A stretch of DNA of 64,000 bases from assembly GCF_900112415.1 (NCBI RefSeq), contig NZ_FOLV01000008.1, positions 93,788 to 157,787 of the forward strand, read 5' to 3'. Source of the stretch: Bacillus sp. 491mf. Its GTDB lineage: Bacteria > Bacillota > Bacilli > Bacillales > Bacillaceae_G. A model generated the notes under the pieces. That model was given only the letters and a program-made list of their open reading frames with translations, had not been told where the DNA came from and searched no databases. Positions within the stretch are counted from its first letter, which is position 1. The number at the start of each line of letters is the position of its first letter. Both the position numbers and the translations under genes were made by a program. Below, piece by piece: positions 25,820 through 35,827 of this stretch.

Positions 25820-27001
25820 TTAGACAAGCAAACTAGCTTGATCCCATGTTCTTTCTCGAATACGAGCACCCATTTTCCCTGATAAAATAAAGTCCAGTCC
25901 CCATTTTTGAATCCAAACGAAGCCATTATGAGGTCCAAGACTTATACAATATAATTTTATCGGGTACGCTTTGTGAGTGACAGAGTTACATATTCCATGT
26001 ATCTCATTCTTTAAAATTTTACTCAACCTCGTCGCCTGCGGAATCGCTTCTTTACACGTCATTCCATCTACTTGATTCGTTTTTTTGTCAACAATCCTTG
26101 CACAATCTCCAATTGCATATATATGTGAATGTCCTTCTATACTATACGTATTAGTGACTAATATTTGGTTCTCATTTGATAACGGAAGCTGAAATGATTG
26201 AATGATAGGATTCACTTTCACACCTAGTGTCCAAACACACTCACCCGCTGCATATGTTGTTCCGTTTGTACACAGTAATTGACCATTTTCAAATTTCATT
26301 ACTTTCGTTTTACAGATGCATTTTATTCCGATCTTTTTAAGTTCATCTGTTAATCGTTCACTTACTTTTACTGGAACACCTCGTAATAAATGTTCTTTGG
26401 AATCAAACAAAATGACTTCTACCTCAGCTGGATTAAGGTCTGCCTTTTGAACTTCTTCTTTAAACCAAACACATATTTCTGCAGAAGTCTCAATACCAGT
26501 AATCCCTCCGCCAACAATAGCAGCGCGCAATAGTTCTCGTCTAACCTCTTTGTTTTCTTCCATTTTTGCTAATTGAATTAACGAAAGCAATTTTTGTCTT
26601 ACTGTTGCAGCAGTCTGCACACTACTTAATGTTGTACCACCTAACGTACTGGGGATTTCTTGAATGACACTCCCTAAAGCAAATACAAGGTAATCATATT
26701 GCACGGTTCTTATTCTTTCATCTTCTAATTTTACCTCTATTTCTTTTTCAGAATGATTACACGCTATCACTTCCCCTTTTATACATTCCATTCCATCTGT
26801 ACAATACCTTTTTAATGGAACTTTTAAATCTGCATCTTCAACAACTGACTTAAACAATAAGACCTTCCGAAAATGAAACGAGTTTTTATCAATTAACGTG
26901 ATTTTCACTTCTTTTCCAAGTGAAGAACGTAATTCTTTTTTTAACCCGTTTAATAAATTAATACCAGCAAATCCTCCGCCTAAAATAATAATATGTTTCA
27001 T
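25820..27001 (-). CDS. NADH dehydrogenase-like FAD oxidoreductase
   Basis: About 393 aa from the ATG at 27001, chosen for AAAGGGGGAATTAAG upstream. The open frame extends further but without a site. KHIIILGGGFAGINLLNGL is the FAD Rossmann motif, AAIVGGGITGIETSAE the NAD(P) Rossmann motif, and HIYAIGDCARI the FAD-binding GD motif. The architecture is type II NADH dehydrogenase/pyridine nucleotide-disulfide oxidoreductase. It precedes the ECF41 sigma gene in one operon and is its likely regulon member. The electron acceptor is unknown. Confidence 0.82.
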   Translation of the reverse strand: MKHIIILGGGFAGINLLNGLKKELRSSLGKEVKITLIDKNSFHFRKVLLFKSVVEDADLKVPLKRYCTDGMECIKGEVIACNHSEKEIEVKLEDERIRTVQYDYLVFALGSVIQEIPSTLGGTTLSSVQTAATVRQKLLSLIQLAKMEENKEVRRELLRAAIVGGGITGIETSAEICVWFKEEVQKADLNPAEVEVILFDSKEHLLRGVPVKVSERLTDELKKIGIKCICKTKVMKFENGQLLCTNGTTYAAGECVWTLGVKVNPIIQSFQLPLSNENQILVTNTYSIEGHSHIYAIGDCARIVDKKTNQVDGMTCKEAIPQATRLSKILKNEIHGICNSVTHKAYPIKLYCISLGPHNGFVWIQKWGLDFILSGKMGARIRERTWDQASLLV

Positions 27002-27068
27002 CTTAATTCCCCCTTTCCCCTTAAAACGATTTAAGATCTTCATTTGTGACATATTGAAAGGGAAAATC

Positions 27069-27115
27069 AAAAAACTACCTGCTCCTTCAGTGAATATAGA
27101 AACAGGTAGTTTTTT
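27069..27115. terminator. Bidirectional terminator
   Basis: AAAAAACTACCTG and CAGGTAGTTTTTT form a perfect 13-bp stem with a ~21-nt loop, just after the YbaK-like gene on the minus strand. Confidence 0.75.
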
Positions 27116-27135
27116 ATACATTTCATTTTAATTAT

Positions 27136-27621
27136 TTATTTTACACAAACTACTTGACCCTTTGTCATTTGTACTAGTTCCTCAGGTGTCAGACGAAATA
27201 TTGCTTTCGGATGCCCCGCAGCAACCCAAATCACATCATACTGCAAGAGATCTTCATCAATAAGTGTAATAATTGGCTCTGCATGTCCTAATGGCGGAAC
27301 ACCTCCGATTACAAATCCAGTATGTTCCCGTACAAAATCCGCATCAGCTTTTTTAAATTTTTCATGTAACTGGTTTGCGAGTTTCTTTTCATTAATCCGA
27401 TTTATTCCACTAGCAACAATTAACAGTGGTCTATCGGAAGTTTCAAGTCTAAAAATAATCGATTTACCAATTTGCGCTACTTTACAGCCAATTGCCTCTG
27501 CTGCCTCTTGAGCAGTTCGTGCATTCTCTGGTAATTCGATTACTTGATTCGTATATCCTAGTTCTAATAATTTATTTTGTACTCGCTGCGCGCTCTCTTT
27601 TAAAGCTTTCATTGATTTCAT
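27136..27621 (-). CDS. YbaK/EbsC-type aminoacyl-tRNA deacylase
   Basis: 161 aa. The YbaK/ProX editing-domain landmarks are ARTAQEAAEAIGCKVAQIGKSI (with the catalytic Lys in IGKSI, ~residues 50-54), LLIVASGINRINEKKL and FVIGGVPPLGH. Family members hydrolyse mischarged Cys- or Ala-tRNA(Pro) in trans. It has no operon partner; a terminator lies directly downstream. The start ATG at 27621 is supported by AGAGGGGAATGAAATC, and the next ATG, three codons on, is an alternative. Confidence 0.85.
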   Translation of the reverse strand: MKSMKALKESAQRVQNKLLELGYTNQVIELPENARTAQEAAEAIGCKVAQIGKSIIFRLETSDRPLLIVASGINRINEKKLANQLHEKFKKADADFVREHTGFVIGGVPPLGHAEPIITLIDEDLLQYDVIWVAAGHPKAIFRLTPEELVQMTKGQVVCVK

Positions 27622-27716
27622 TCCCCTCTATTTTCTAAAATATTTACTATCTATTCTTCCTAGAGCGCAAGGACTCCTCTTATTCGGCATCAACAAACAC
27701 CTTTTTATGAAACAAA

Positions 27717-27745
27717 AAAACATCCCCTATATAAAGGGGATGTTA
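27717..27745 (-). terminator. Terminator of the ABC-F gene
   Basis: ACATCCCCT and AGGGGATGT form a 9-bp stem with a ~6-nt loop, followed on the minus strand by TTTTTTTG. Confidence 0.8.
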
Positions 27746-27748
27746 AAT

Positions 27749-29377
<1,629 letters not shown>

Positions 29378-30014
29378 TTAGTTCCTCCTATTAATACCGC
29401 TGTTTTTTAACGAATTTTATCTAAAACACTCTTAACCTATATCTTACGACTCACGTATTTTAGGATATAGCCATTATATAGTAGCAAACATACATAGAGC
29501 AAGGAAAGTTTGTTAATTATATCCTAACATTTCATTTCTTCTCTATTTGTCACCATAACAAACTTAATAATCTATAGATTATGTAAAGACTTTGATTTGT
29601 GTTGCAATCTCCCCAAATGATACCTATCCTTATATGAAGTTCATGTTCCTCAGACCGGAGATTTACCGCTGACTTCCTTCAGATTTCGCGTCACCACGGA
29701 CACCATTGTTTAAGCTAATCGCTATAACTCCCCTCACGATTGACACATGCCGAGCTCAGATATCGGTTTTTCGACGTACGATGAATTATAGTATTTAGTA
29801 ACAATCGCATAAAATGAGGTGCATTTAGCTGAATTGATCTATTCTTTAACGAACTTTTCAACAGAACCCCTCAGCTACTACCAAGTCTTCAAGAACATTT
29901 AATTCTTCCATAGACAATCTAAAATTCCGATACTCTATAAAAAAATCCCGGATCTTTATACTATTATGGAGTCATTTATGAAATATAAAATGGCTCTATT
30001 AGCTTTGTAAGTAT
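29378..30014. other. Intergenic region, possible mobile-element scar
   Basis: No gene is supported. The stretch from about 29650 to 29790 (CCGGAGATTTACCGCTGACT, then CTTCCTTCAGATTTCGCG) has a composition unlike the AT-rich flanks and resembles sequences I remember beside decayed group II introns or IS elements. I cannot confirm this. Confidence 0.3.
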
Positions 30015-30857
30015 TTAACTGTTTACAATTTCTCCACCATTCACGTGCAGAATTTGTCCTGATATGTAAGATGCATCATCAGATGCCAAGAATACATAAG
30101 CGGGTGCTACTTCAAACGGTTGGCCAGCTCGCTTCATAGGTACATGGTCTCCAAATGTGGCAAGCCATTCTGGGGGTAAGGAAGATGGAATTAATGGAGT
30201 CCAAATTGGTCCTGGGGCAACACCATTAACTCGAATCCCTTGCGAAGCCAGTGACAATGACAAAGAACGTGTAAATGAAACAACGGCTCCTTTAGATGCT
30301 GCGTAGTCAATTGCATCTTGATCTCCATCATAGGCACTAAGAGATGTTGTATTTATTATGGAGCTCCCTGAATTCATGTACGGTAAAGCAGCTTTCGTTA
30401 AAATAAACTGTGAAAAAACATTTGTGTGAAAGGTGCTTGCCTGTTGATTTGAATCTACATCAAGTAGACTATTCCTTATGTATAGTACACCAGCATTATT
30501 AACCAAAATATCAATACGACCAAATTGCTGAATCGTTCGCATTACAACTTGTTGGCAATGCTGCTCATACCCAATATCACCTGGAATGCTAATACAACTA
30601 CGACCATACTTTTTGACATAGAACTCTGTTTCTTTTGCATCGCTGTGTTCATTTAGGTATGAAATTACAATGTCCGCACCCTCTTTCGCGAAGGCTACAG
30701 CGACAGCTCTTCCAATTCCGCTATCCCCACCAGTTATAAGCGCTACCTTATTTATAAGCTTACCGGCTGGTTTGTAATTTGGGTTATCAAATATAGGTCT
30801 GGGGATCATTAATGATTCAATGCCAGGTTTACTTTGTTGTTGAGGCGGAAAACCCAT
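30015..30857 (-). CDS. Short-chain dehydrogenase (YhdF/YdaD-like)
   Basis: About 280 aa from the ATG at 30857, preceded by GAGAGGGGTGTATGTC; an in-frame ATG at 30878 lacks a site. After a ~35-residue leader typical of general-stress SDRs (GFPPQQQSKPG), the Rossmann motif is ALITGGDSGIGRAVAV, then the NNAG-type VNNAGVLYIRN, catalytic Ser in INTTSLSAYDG, and Tyr-x3-Lys in YAASKGAV. The C-terminal YISGQILHVNGGE is standard. NADPH-dependent alcohol/aldehyde oxidoreductase of unknown substrate. Confidence 0.88.
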   Translation of the reverse strand: MGFPPQQQSKPGIESLMIPRPIFDNPNYKPAGKLINKVALITGGDSGIGRAVAVAFAKEGADIVISYLNEHSDAKETEFYVKKYGRSCISIPGDIGYEQHCQQVVMRTIQQFGRIDILVNNAGVLYIRNSLLDVDSNQQASTFHTNVFSQFILTKAALPYMNSGSSIINTTSLSAYDGDQDAIDYAASKGAVVSFTRSLSLSLASQGIRVNGVAPGPIWTPLIPSSLPPEWLATFGDHVPMKRAGQPFEVAPAYVFLASDDASYISGQILHVNGGEIVNS

Positions 30858-30963
30858 GACATACACCCCTCTCGGCATTTTTCTATAATTTATTTTGATA
30901 TTCAGGGAAATATATCCTTTTTAAAAAATTAAATAGAGGAAGTGAGGGCGTAAATTAGGATTT

Positions 30964-32178
30964 TTAACATTGTAAATCCGTATTTTTTGCTTGAAATAAA
31001 ACAAAAGACAATCCTGCCGAGATACAGATAAGTACAGCGCCAAATATATACACCATTCTAATACCTAAATATTCAGCTATAACTCCGACTATAAAAATAG
31101 AAATACTCGAAACCGTTGACAATAGAACGTCGCGAGAAGCATATACTTTCGGAAGTAATGGCACATCTATGTTTGTTTGAAATGCAGTTTGCTGTGCTAC
31201 ATCCCGTATTTGATATGCTGGTCCCATCGCAATGCAGAGTATCAGTGATAAGACAGGTATACTACTCAGCCCATATAATAAAGTAAGAACGCTGAATAAA
31301 AAAGAGCCAGCTGCCATACTGATTATAAGATTTTTTTGAATCTTTTTCGCTAGGTATATCGTTATAAGTCCTCCTGCAATTGTACCGATATAATAACTAG
31401 CATTTATATAGCCCCACCATTGTTCTCCTTTGTGGAGTATTTCTTTTACATAAACCAATGTAATCGCCCCAACCCAAATTTGACCTGCAATTCCTTCGAT
31501 TACATCCATTAATGTAACTAATCGTAAGGTTGAGTTACTCCAAATATGAATCCAACCTTCCTTCATAAGTGTCCATTTAGATGCCCCTTCATTTTCTCTT
31601 ATCTCATTGTACAGAGAGCGAATGGCTATGTATAAACAAACGATAGAAATCCATAACAAGATAGTCGTTATTAGTAAAGTAGGAGTATATCCTATTTTTA
31701 CGACAAAAAATCCTGTCAGCGTATAGCCACCAATTTGTACCGCTTGATTGGAAATCGAAAACAAGCTATTAACTTTTACAAGTTCTTCTTTTAAAACGAT
31801 TTGGGGAACGATAGAGTTCAACAAGGGATTCCCCCATCCTTCAACAAAAGAAAGTATCATTATGTAAGTGAATAAAATATAAGTATGAGAAGTTAAGAAT
31901 GTAAACCCTAATAATAATAAAGTAATCAAGATACCCTTCGTTATTTGCAAATTTACAAGTGCTTTTGACGTAGAAATATTTTGTAGAATGAGCGGTGCTG
32001 ACAAACCAGCTAGTAATCTTGTAAGAGCCTTCAAAAAGGGAAATAAAGAAGCAAATAATACGGATTCCGTTTTCTGATAAATAAAAGTTGTAATGACCAT
32101 AATATATACGACATCAGCTAATGAGATGGTTGTTTGAGCGATCCAGAACGAATAAAATCTATAATTTTTCATATTCAC
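30964..32178 (-). CDS. Major facilitator superfamily transporter
   Basis: 404 aa with about 12 hydrophobic helices, beginning MNMKNYRFYSFWIAQTTISLAD and including the cytoplasmic-loop style RLLAGLSAPLIL region after TM2. The layout fits the 12-TM MFS group of putative drug/macrolide exporters (MefA-like). No substrate can be assigned. It is single on the minus strand, with a GGAGGTGAATATG ribosome binding region. Confidence 0.82.
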   Translation of the reverse strand: MNMKNYRFYSFWIAQTTISLADVVYIMVITTFIYQKTESVLFASLFPFLKALTRLLAGLSAPLILQNISTSKALVNLQITKGILITLLLLGFTFLTSHTYILFTYIMILSFVEGWGNPLLNSIVPQIVLKEELVKVNSLFSISNQAVQIGGYTLTGFFVVKIGYTPTLLITTILLWISIVCLYIAIRSLYNEIRENEGASKWTLMKEGWIHIWSNSTLRLVTLMDVIEGIAGQIWVGAITLVYVKEILHKGEQWWGYINASYYIGTIAGGLITIYLAKKIQKNLIISMAAGSFLFSVLTLLYGLSSIPVLSLILCIAMGPAYQIRDVAQQTAFQTNIDVPLLPKVYASRDVLLSTVSSISIFIVGVIAEYLGIRMVYIFGAVLICISAGLSFVLFQAKNTDLQC

Positions 32179-32357
32179 CTCCAGATAAGAAATATATTTT
32201 AATTGAAATTATTATAAAATAAATATTATTAAAAATAAATAGACTTTTGATGTTTGATACAAATATTCAAAAGTCTAAGCTATTTGATTTATACATAACA
32301 CTTTTCAGAAATGAATGATAAACAATTGAATGGCTATTCTAGATTTGATATCACTTC

Positions 32358-32465
32358 TTAAAGACCTAAATTGTAAAACTCCTTAATAAATATAGGTATA
32401 TACATATTAGCCATAACTAAAGTAAGCGTTAAAGTGTTCCCACCTACCAATTGAATCAGTTCCAT
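32358..32465 (-). CDS. Possible 35-aa hydrophobic peptide
   Basis: The minus-strand ATG at 32465 is preceded by TAAGGAGATTATGAC, an excellent ribosome binding site. The peptide begins MELIQLVGGNTLTLTLVMAN and ends IKEFYNLGL, a single hydrophobic segment with a short charged tail. The Shine-Dalgarno sequence is one arm of an AATCTCCTT/AAGGAGATT inverted repeat (32471-32503) whose other arm is that of the adjacent IS66 relic, so it could also be chance within an IS end. Confidence 0.35.
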   Translation of the reverse strand: MELIQLVGGNTLTLTLVMANMYIPIFIKEFYNLGL

Positions 32466-32506
32466 GTCATAATCTCCTTACGTACAAGACGGAAAGGAGA
32501 TTTTTT

Positions 32507-32590
32507 ATAGCTAAAATAGATCAATCAATAGCGTGGAAGAATCGAGTGGACGCTTATCGTTCCAGTGGTTTAAGCATCCGAAGCTCGTAA
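32507..32590 (+). pseudogene. IS66 accessory TnpA/OrfA relic
   Basis: After AAAGGAGATTTTTT the frame reads IAKIDQSIAWKNRVDAYRSS then GLSIRSS and a stop. The start is ATA where ATG is expected. The W-x-R-V-x-A-Y-x-x-S-G-x-S-I pattern is that of IS66 TnpA. Only the N-terminal ~27 codons remain. Confidence 0.6.
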
Positions 32591-32784
32591 GAAAAAGAAA
32601 GATGTGTATTTATGTCTTAATGCATTCACTTTTGCTGTTGGTTATGATTGGTAAGAACATTCTCCATTAATAATTCGTAGGAAAGAGATAAACATTAGAA
32701 AAACTGTCAATAAATATTCATGTAAACCCTCTAAAAAAGTCTTACAATCAAAGCAGAGAGACTTTGGAACGGGAGGCACTAGTC

Positions 32785-33117
32785 ATGAATCGAATTGAAC
32801 GTGAAGAAAAAACAATTAGCATTATGATTGATATGTATTGTAAAAACGAACATGAACAAGATACTATATGTGAAGAATGTCATAAGTTAAAAGAATATGC
32901 TTATTTTCGTTTATCAAAATGTCCATTTCAAGAGAAGAAGCCAGCATGTCAAAATTGCAAAATTCATTGTTATAAACCAGATATGAAAGATTTCGTTAAG
33001 GATGTTATGAAAAAGAGCGGACCGAAAATGATTTTAAAACATCCATATTTCGCGGTCATGCATGTTGTTGACACAATGAAGAAGGCTCCTGACTTACCGA
33101 AAAGAAAAAAAAGCTAA
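32785..33117 (+). CDS. Nitrous-oxide-stimulated-promoter family protein
   Basis: 110 aa from the ATG at 32785, behind GGGAGGCACTAGTC; a TTG 7 codons upstream is less likely. The protein starts MNRIEREEKTISIMIDMYC and carries six cysteines in C-x7-C...C-x2-C...C-x6-C-type spacing (CEECHKL, KCPFQEKKPACQNCKIHCY) followed by YFAVMHVVDTMK. This matches the small metal- or iron-sulfur-binding family whose name derives from a denitrifier promoter. The function is unknown. It is monocistronic. Confidence 0.75.
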   Translation: MNRIEREEKTISIMIDMYCKNEHEQDTICEECHKLKEYAYFRLSKCPFQEKKPACQNCKIHCYKPDMKDFVKDVMKKSGPKMILKHPYFAVMHVVDTMKKAPDLPKRKKS

Positions 33118-33146
33118 AAGAAAAAACGGGTTGTCTAACTGGTATG

Positions 33147-33221
33147 ATCCCCTTTAGGTAGACAGTAAAAAAAGAGTCAATCTGGTATGATGGACTCAGT
33201 ACTGTTTTACCTAAAGGGGAT
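33147..33221. repeat. Inverted repeat around the IS3-type orfA promoter
   Basis: ATCCCCTTTAGGTA-GACAGTA (33147-33167) and TACTGTTTTACCTAAAGGGGAT (33200-33221) are inverted copies, ending 5 bp before the ATG of the truncated orfA. TCTGGTATGAT is also nearly repeated just outside each arm. The left arm probably is the IS end. Confidence 0.5.
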
Positions 33222-33226
33222 TTTTT

Positions 33227-33367
33227 ATGGCGAAAAAAGGACAAACATTTCAAACATATACAGAAGAATTAAAACAAGAAACAATTCGTCTTCGGTTAGA
33301 GGAAGGAAGAGCATTACGAGAAATTCGTGAATTACTTGAAGTAAAAAGTGATAAGAAATTAATTTAA
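33227..33367 (+). pseudogene. Truncated IS3-family OrfA
   Basis: A 46-codon frame starts MAKKGQTFQTYTEELKQETI and continues RLRLEEGRALREIREL before ending KKLI*. The helix-turn-helix spacing matches IS3/IS150-type OrfA N-termini (normally ~90-170 aa, followed by OrfB). OrfB is absent. AAAGGGGATTTTTT supplies the ribosome binding site. Confidence 0.7.
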
Positions 33368-33414
33368 CTTTGGCTTTGTTAAAGAACAATGTTGATAGTA
33401 TACTATATTCTGCA

Positions 33415-33864
33415 TTAATAACATAAGTTTTCATTAAAATACTTCAGGCACTCTTTAATATCCTCATGCGCATCCATATTTTGATTAATAAATATTACAA
33501 ATCGTTCTATTTTCTCCTTTATAATGCACTCGATAGCCTGTGGTACATATTTTTGATTTTCCATTTGATAGGCGATACTACATAATACACACACTATATT
33601 CGTTAATAATGCCCACATATACGATTCTTCCTCTGTTATACCCTTCAAGTAACCAAATTCAACTATATCGTATCCATCCTGTGAATCCACAGTTTCGTAT
33701 ATATCATCAGCAGTAATTTCATTATTTGTTATCCATTCTTTACATATACCAATTACCCGTTGTCCTTCTTTGTACAACTCTTTATTCTTTACAATATCCT
33801 CATAGGCATGTAAGAGACTTTCTGCATTAGTTAATAACGTATCATATTGCTCCACTAATTTCAT
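33415..33864 (-). CDS. Imm6-like immunity protein
   Basis: 149 aa, helical and acidic. GICKEWITNNEITADDIYETVDSQD (~residues 39-63) followed by a run to LLTNIVCVLCSIAYQMENQKYVPQAIE (~85-112) recalls the Imm6 family of polymorphic-toxin immunity proteins. The recall is from memory and unverified. No toxin, WXG100 or T7SS gene is next to it, so it would be an orphan immunity gene. Its neighbours are an IS3 fragment and a truncated GNAT. Confidence 0.5.
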   Translation of the reverse strand: MKLVEQYDTLLTNAESLLHAYEDIVKNKELYKEGQRVIGICKEWITNNEITADDIYETVDSQDGYDIVEFGYLKGITEEESYMWALLTNIVCVLCSIAYQMENQKYVPQAIECIIKEKIERFVIFINQNMDAHEDIKECLKYFNENLCY

Positions 33865-34059
33865 ATTGTTATTCCACCTCTCTCTATTTATGATGTGTTT
33901 AATAATATTTCAGGTAGGTTTTGAATATCAACATTCACCCTTAACAGAGCCTTTATTTTAAAAATTCAACCAAGCATAACCCCGTTCTAAATTTAGGATG
34001 GACTTAAAATATAGTTATTTAACTTTTACTCTGTTCTTGAACTTATACACCTTTTTACT

Positions 34060-34422
34060 TTAAGAAGGAAAATATTCCATAGGTTCTGTACAATGGATGT
34101 ACCCATTTTTCTTATAATAATTAATGCTATCATCACTTGGCCACACAATGATAAATTCGTAGCTATTTTCTTTCGTCCACTCATTTATTGTTGTAAGGAG
34201 CTTACTTTCAATACCTTTATTTCTATATTCTTTAATAGTAAATACGTTTGTCATATAAGCAAATGGATGTGTTATTCTACCAGGGCGGGGTACTTTTTGT
34301 ATTAATGTTATATATATGTGTGATACAATTTTTCCATTTTCCTCCGCAACCCAAATATACCATTGATCACTATTAAGGGCATTCTCTAAAAAAGATTGAC
34401 ATTCCTTTTCAAAATCATTGAA
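34060..34422 (-). pseudogene. N-terminally truncated GNAT acetyltransferase
   Basis: The minus-strand frame can be followed from NDFEKECQSFLENALNSDQW through IWVAEENGKIVSHIYITL, VFTIKEYRNKGIESKLL (CoA loop) and INYYKKNGYIHCTEPMEYF to the stop, about 120 codons. Immediately upstream is an in-frame TAA, and no start lies before the first conserved strand, so about 40-50 N-terminal residues are missing. Translation from the internal ATG at 34254 would lack half the fold. Confidence 0.65.
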
Positions 34423-34484
34423 TGATTACCCCTCGTTTATTTTAAATGTAACACTCTTACGAATAGAGCCATTTTAATGAACAT

Positions 34485-34517
34485 AAAAAGCGCTACTTTC
34501 AAATAGCGCTTTTTTTA
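34485..34517. terminator. Terminator-like hairpin
   Basis: AAAAAGCGCTA and TAGCGCTTTTTTT pair perfectly with an 8-nt loop, downstream of the Eis-like gene on the minus strand. Both strands end in T runs. Confidence 0.75.
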
Positions 34518-34537
34518 TGTTCTTTCCCAATAAATAA

Positions 34538-35710
34538 TTAAAAGAAATCATAAATAAATGGTTGCTGGGAAGGAATCAATTTTTCAAATTGTTTTATGTC
34601 TTTTTCCGTTCCTGAAATGTTACCAATTTGATATAATTCCCATGGGCTTTTATAACCGAACAGTGCTGTAGACAGAGCATTGATGTTTACATGTATTCCC
34701 TTCCCCTTAAACACTGAAGCATCCTCTTCATTTACGATTACTGCTTCTTTCTCTCGTAAAACTACCGTTTGATTATTCCAATGTGCAAATGAATCAGAAA
34801 TATGTAAAATAACCTCTTCTTCGTTATTCTCCCAAGCAAATGGATATTGCTTAATAAAACGTTCAACATCAACGATTCTAACCATAAAGTACGGTTTTAT
34901 TTCCGCTTTAATGCGCGGCTCTTGTAGTGAAAATAACAATGGTTCTTTTTCATGAACAATCATCTCAAGTTCTTGAATCATTGAATCATGTTGGCAAATG
35001 AAATTCCATAAACCAGTTCTAGCTTCGCTGTTTAATGGCACAAATTCTTCTACTTTCATCTTAGAGCTTTCTACTTTATACAAAATATACCCCATCGGCT
35101 CATTTGCTTCATTATAATAAACGGCTGCATTTAGATCACCATAGACAAAATTTAACCAAATATCCCGAGTTCGAACTAACATACCAGAATATTTCTTTGC
35201 AAATTGCTCATATACGATTTCAATCTCTTTCAAATGAGAGTCCTTCTTACATCGTTTCATGCTTCCTGATACGTGTTCTTTCATAATTAAATCTGCTTTT
35301 GTTAATGAACATACAAGGCGATTCGCAAACAGCTCCCATCCATACTTCCTGTAAAAAGAAACAGAAAATGGATGTAGCATGGAAACGCTATAACCGTCTT
35401 GTTTCATCGTTTCTAAAACATATGTTAATAATTTTTTCACATAACCGTTTCGTCTAAATTCTGGGTATGTAGCCACGCCTGCAATCCCGCCCATTTTGAA
35501 CTTTTCTTCACCTAAAAATATTTCAAACGGGATTAGGTGTAATTTTGCGGCAAGTTCTTTTTCTTCTAATATCCCAAAAATTTGGTGATATTTTTTCATA
35601 AGCTGAAGACGATTTTCAATTTGATCTTCTGCTACTTTATATTGAAAGGCATATTCAGATAGTCGAATTGCTTCCCGGTATTGTTCTTCTACTAATTGAA
35701 TTACTTCCAT
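34538..35710 (-). CDS. Eis-like GNAT acetyltransferase with C-terminal sterol-carrier domain
   Basis: 390 aa, the size of Eis (enhanced intracellular survival) family enzymes. The N-terminal GNAT has GIAGVATYPEFRRNGYVKKLLTYVL (CoA loop, ~residues 73-97) and SVSFYRKYGWELFANR. A second GNAT-like module spans ~150-280. The C-terminal ~100 residues (FLKQYPFAW-like, HISDSFAHWNN, then INALSTALFGYKSPWELYQIG) form an SCP2-type domain. The C-terminal residue, usually part of the active site, is a Phe. Relatives multi-acetylate aminoglycosides or protein lysines. Confidence 0.82.
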   Translation of the reverse strand: MEVIQLVEEQYREAIRLSEYAFQYKVAEDQIENRLQLMKKYHQIFGILEEKELAAKLHLIPFEIFLGEEKFKMGGIAGVATYPEFRRNGYVKKLLTYVLETMKQDGYSVSMLHPFSVSFYRKYGWELFANRLVCSLTKADLIMKEHVSGSMKRCKKDSHLKEIEIVYEQFAKKYSGMLVRTRDIWLNFVYGDLNAAVYYNEANEPMGYILYKVESSKMKVEEFVPLNSEARTGLWNFICQHDSMIQELEMIVHEKEPLLFSLQEPRIKAEIKPYFMVRIVDVERFIKQYPFAWENNEEEVILHISDSFAHWNNQTVVLREKEAVIVNEEDASVFKGKGIHVNINALSTALFGYKSPWELYQIGNISGTEKDIKQFEKLIPSQQPFIYDFF

Positions 35711-35791
35711 GCTCCCATTCCCCCTCTAGCGCCTTTCGTAACTGCACATTAAAATATAACACAATAATCAAAAAATACAAAATTCACACAA

Positions 35792-35827
35792 AAAAACCCG
35801 ATAGATTTTATGCAATCTATCGGGTTT
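35792..35827 (-). terminator. Terminator of the aro operon, overlapping the aroA stop
   Basis: AAACCCGATAGATT and AATCTATCGGGTTT form a 14-bp perfect stem with a 6-nt loop. On the minus strand it is followed by TTTTTTT. The last codons and the stop of the EPSP synthase gene lie within the stem. Confidence 0.85.

Noticed and set aside
29650-29790. Possible group II intron remnant
   Set aside because: No reverse-transcriptase codons and no domain V-like hairpin could be identified; kept only as a scar of unknown type.
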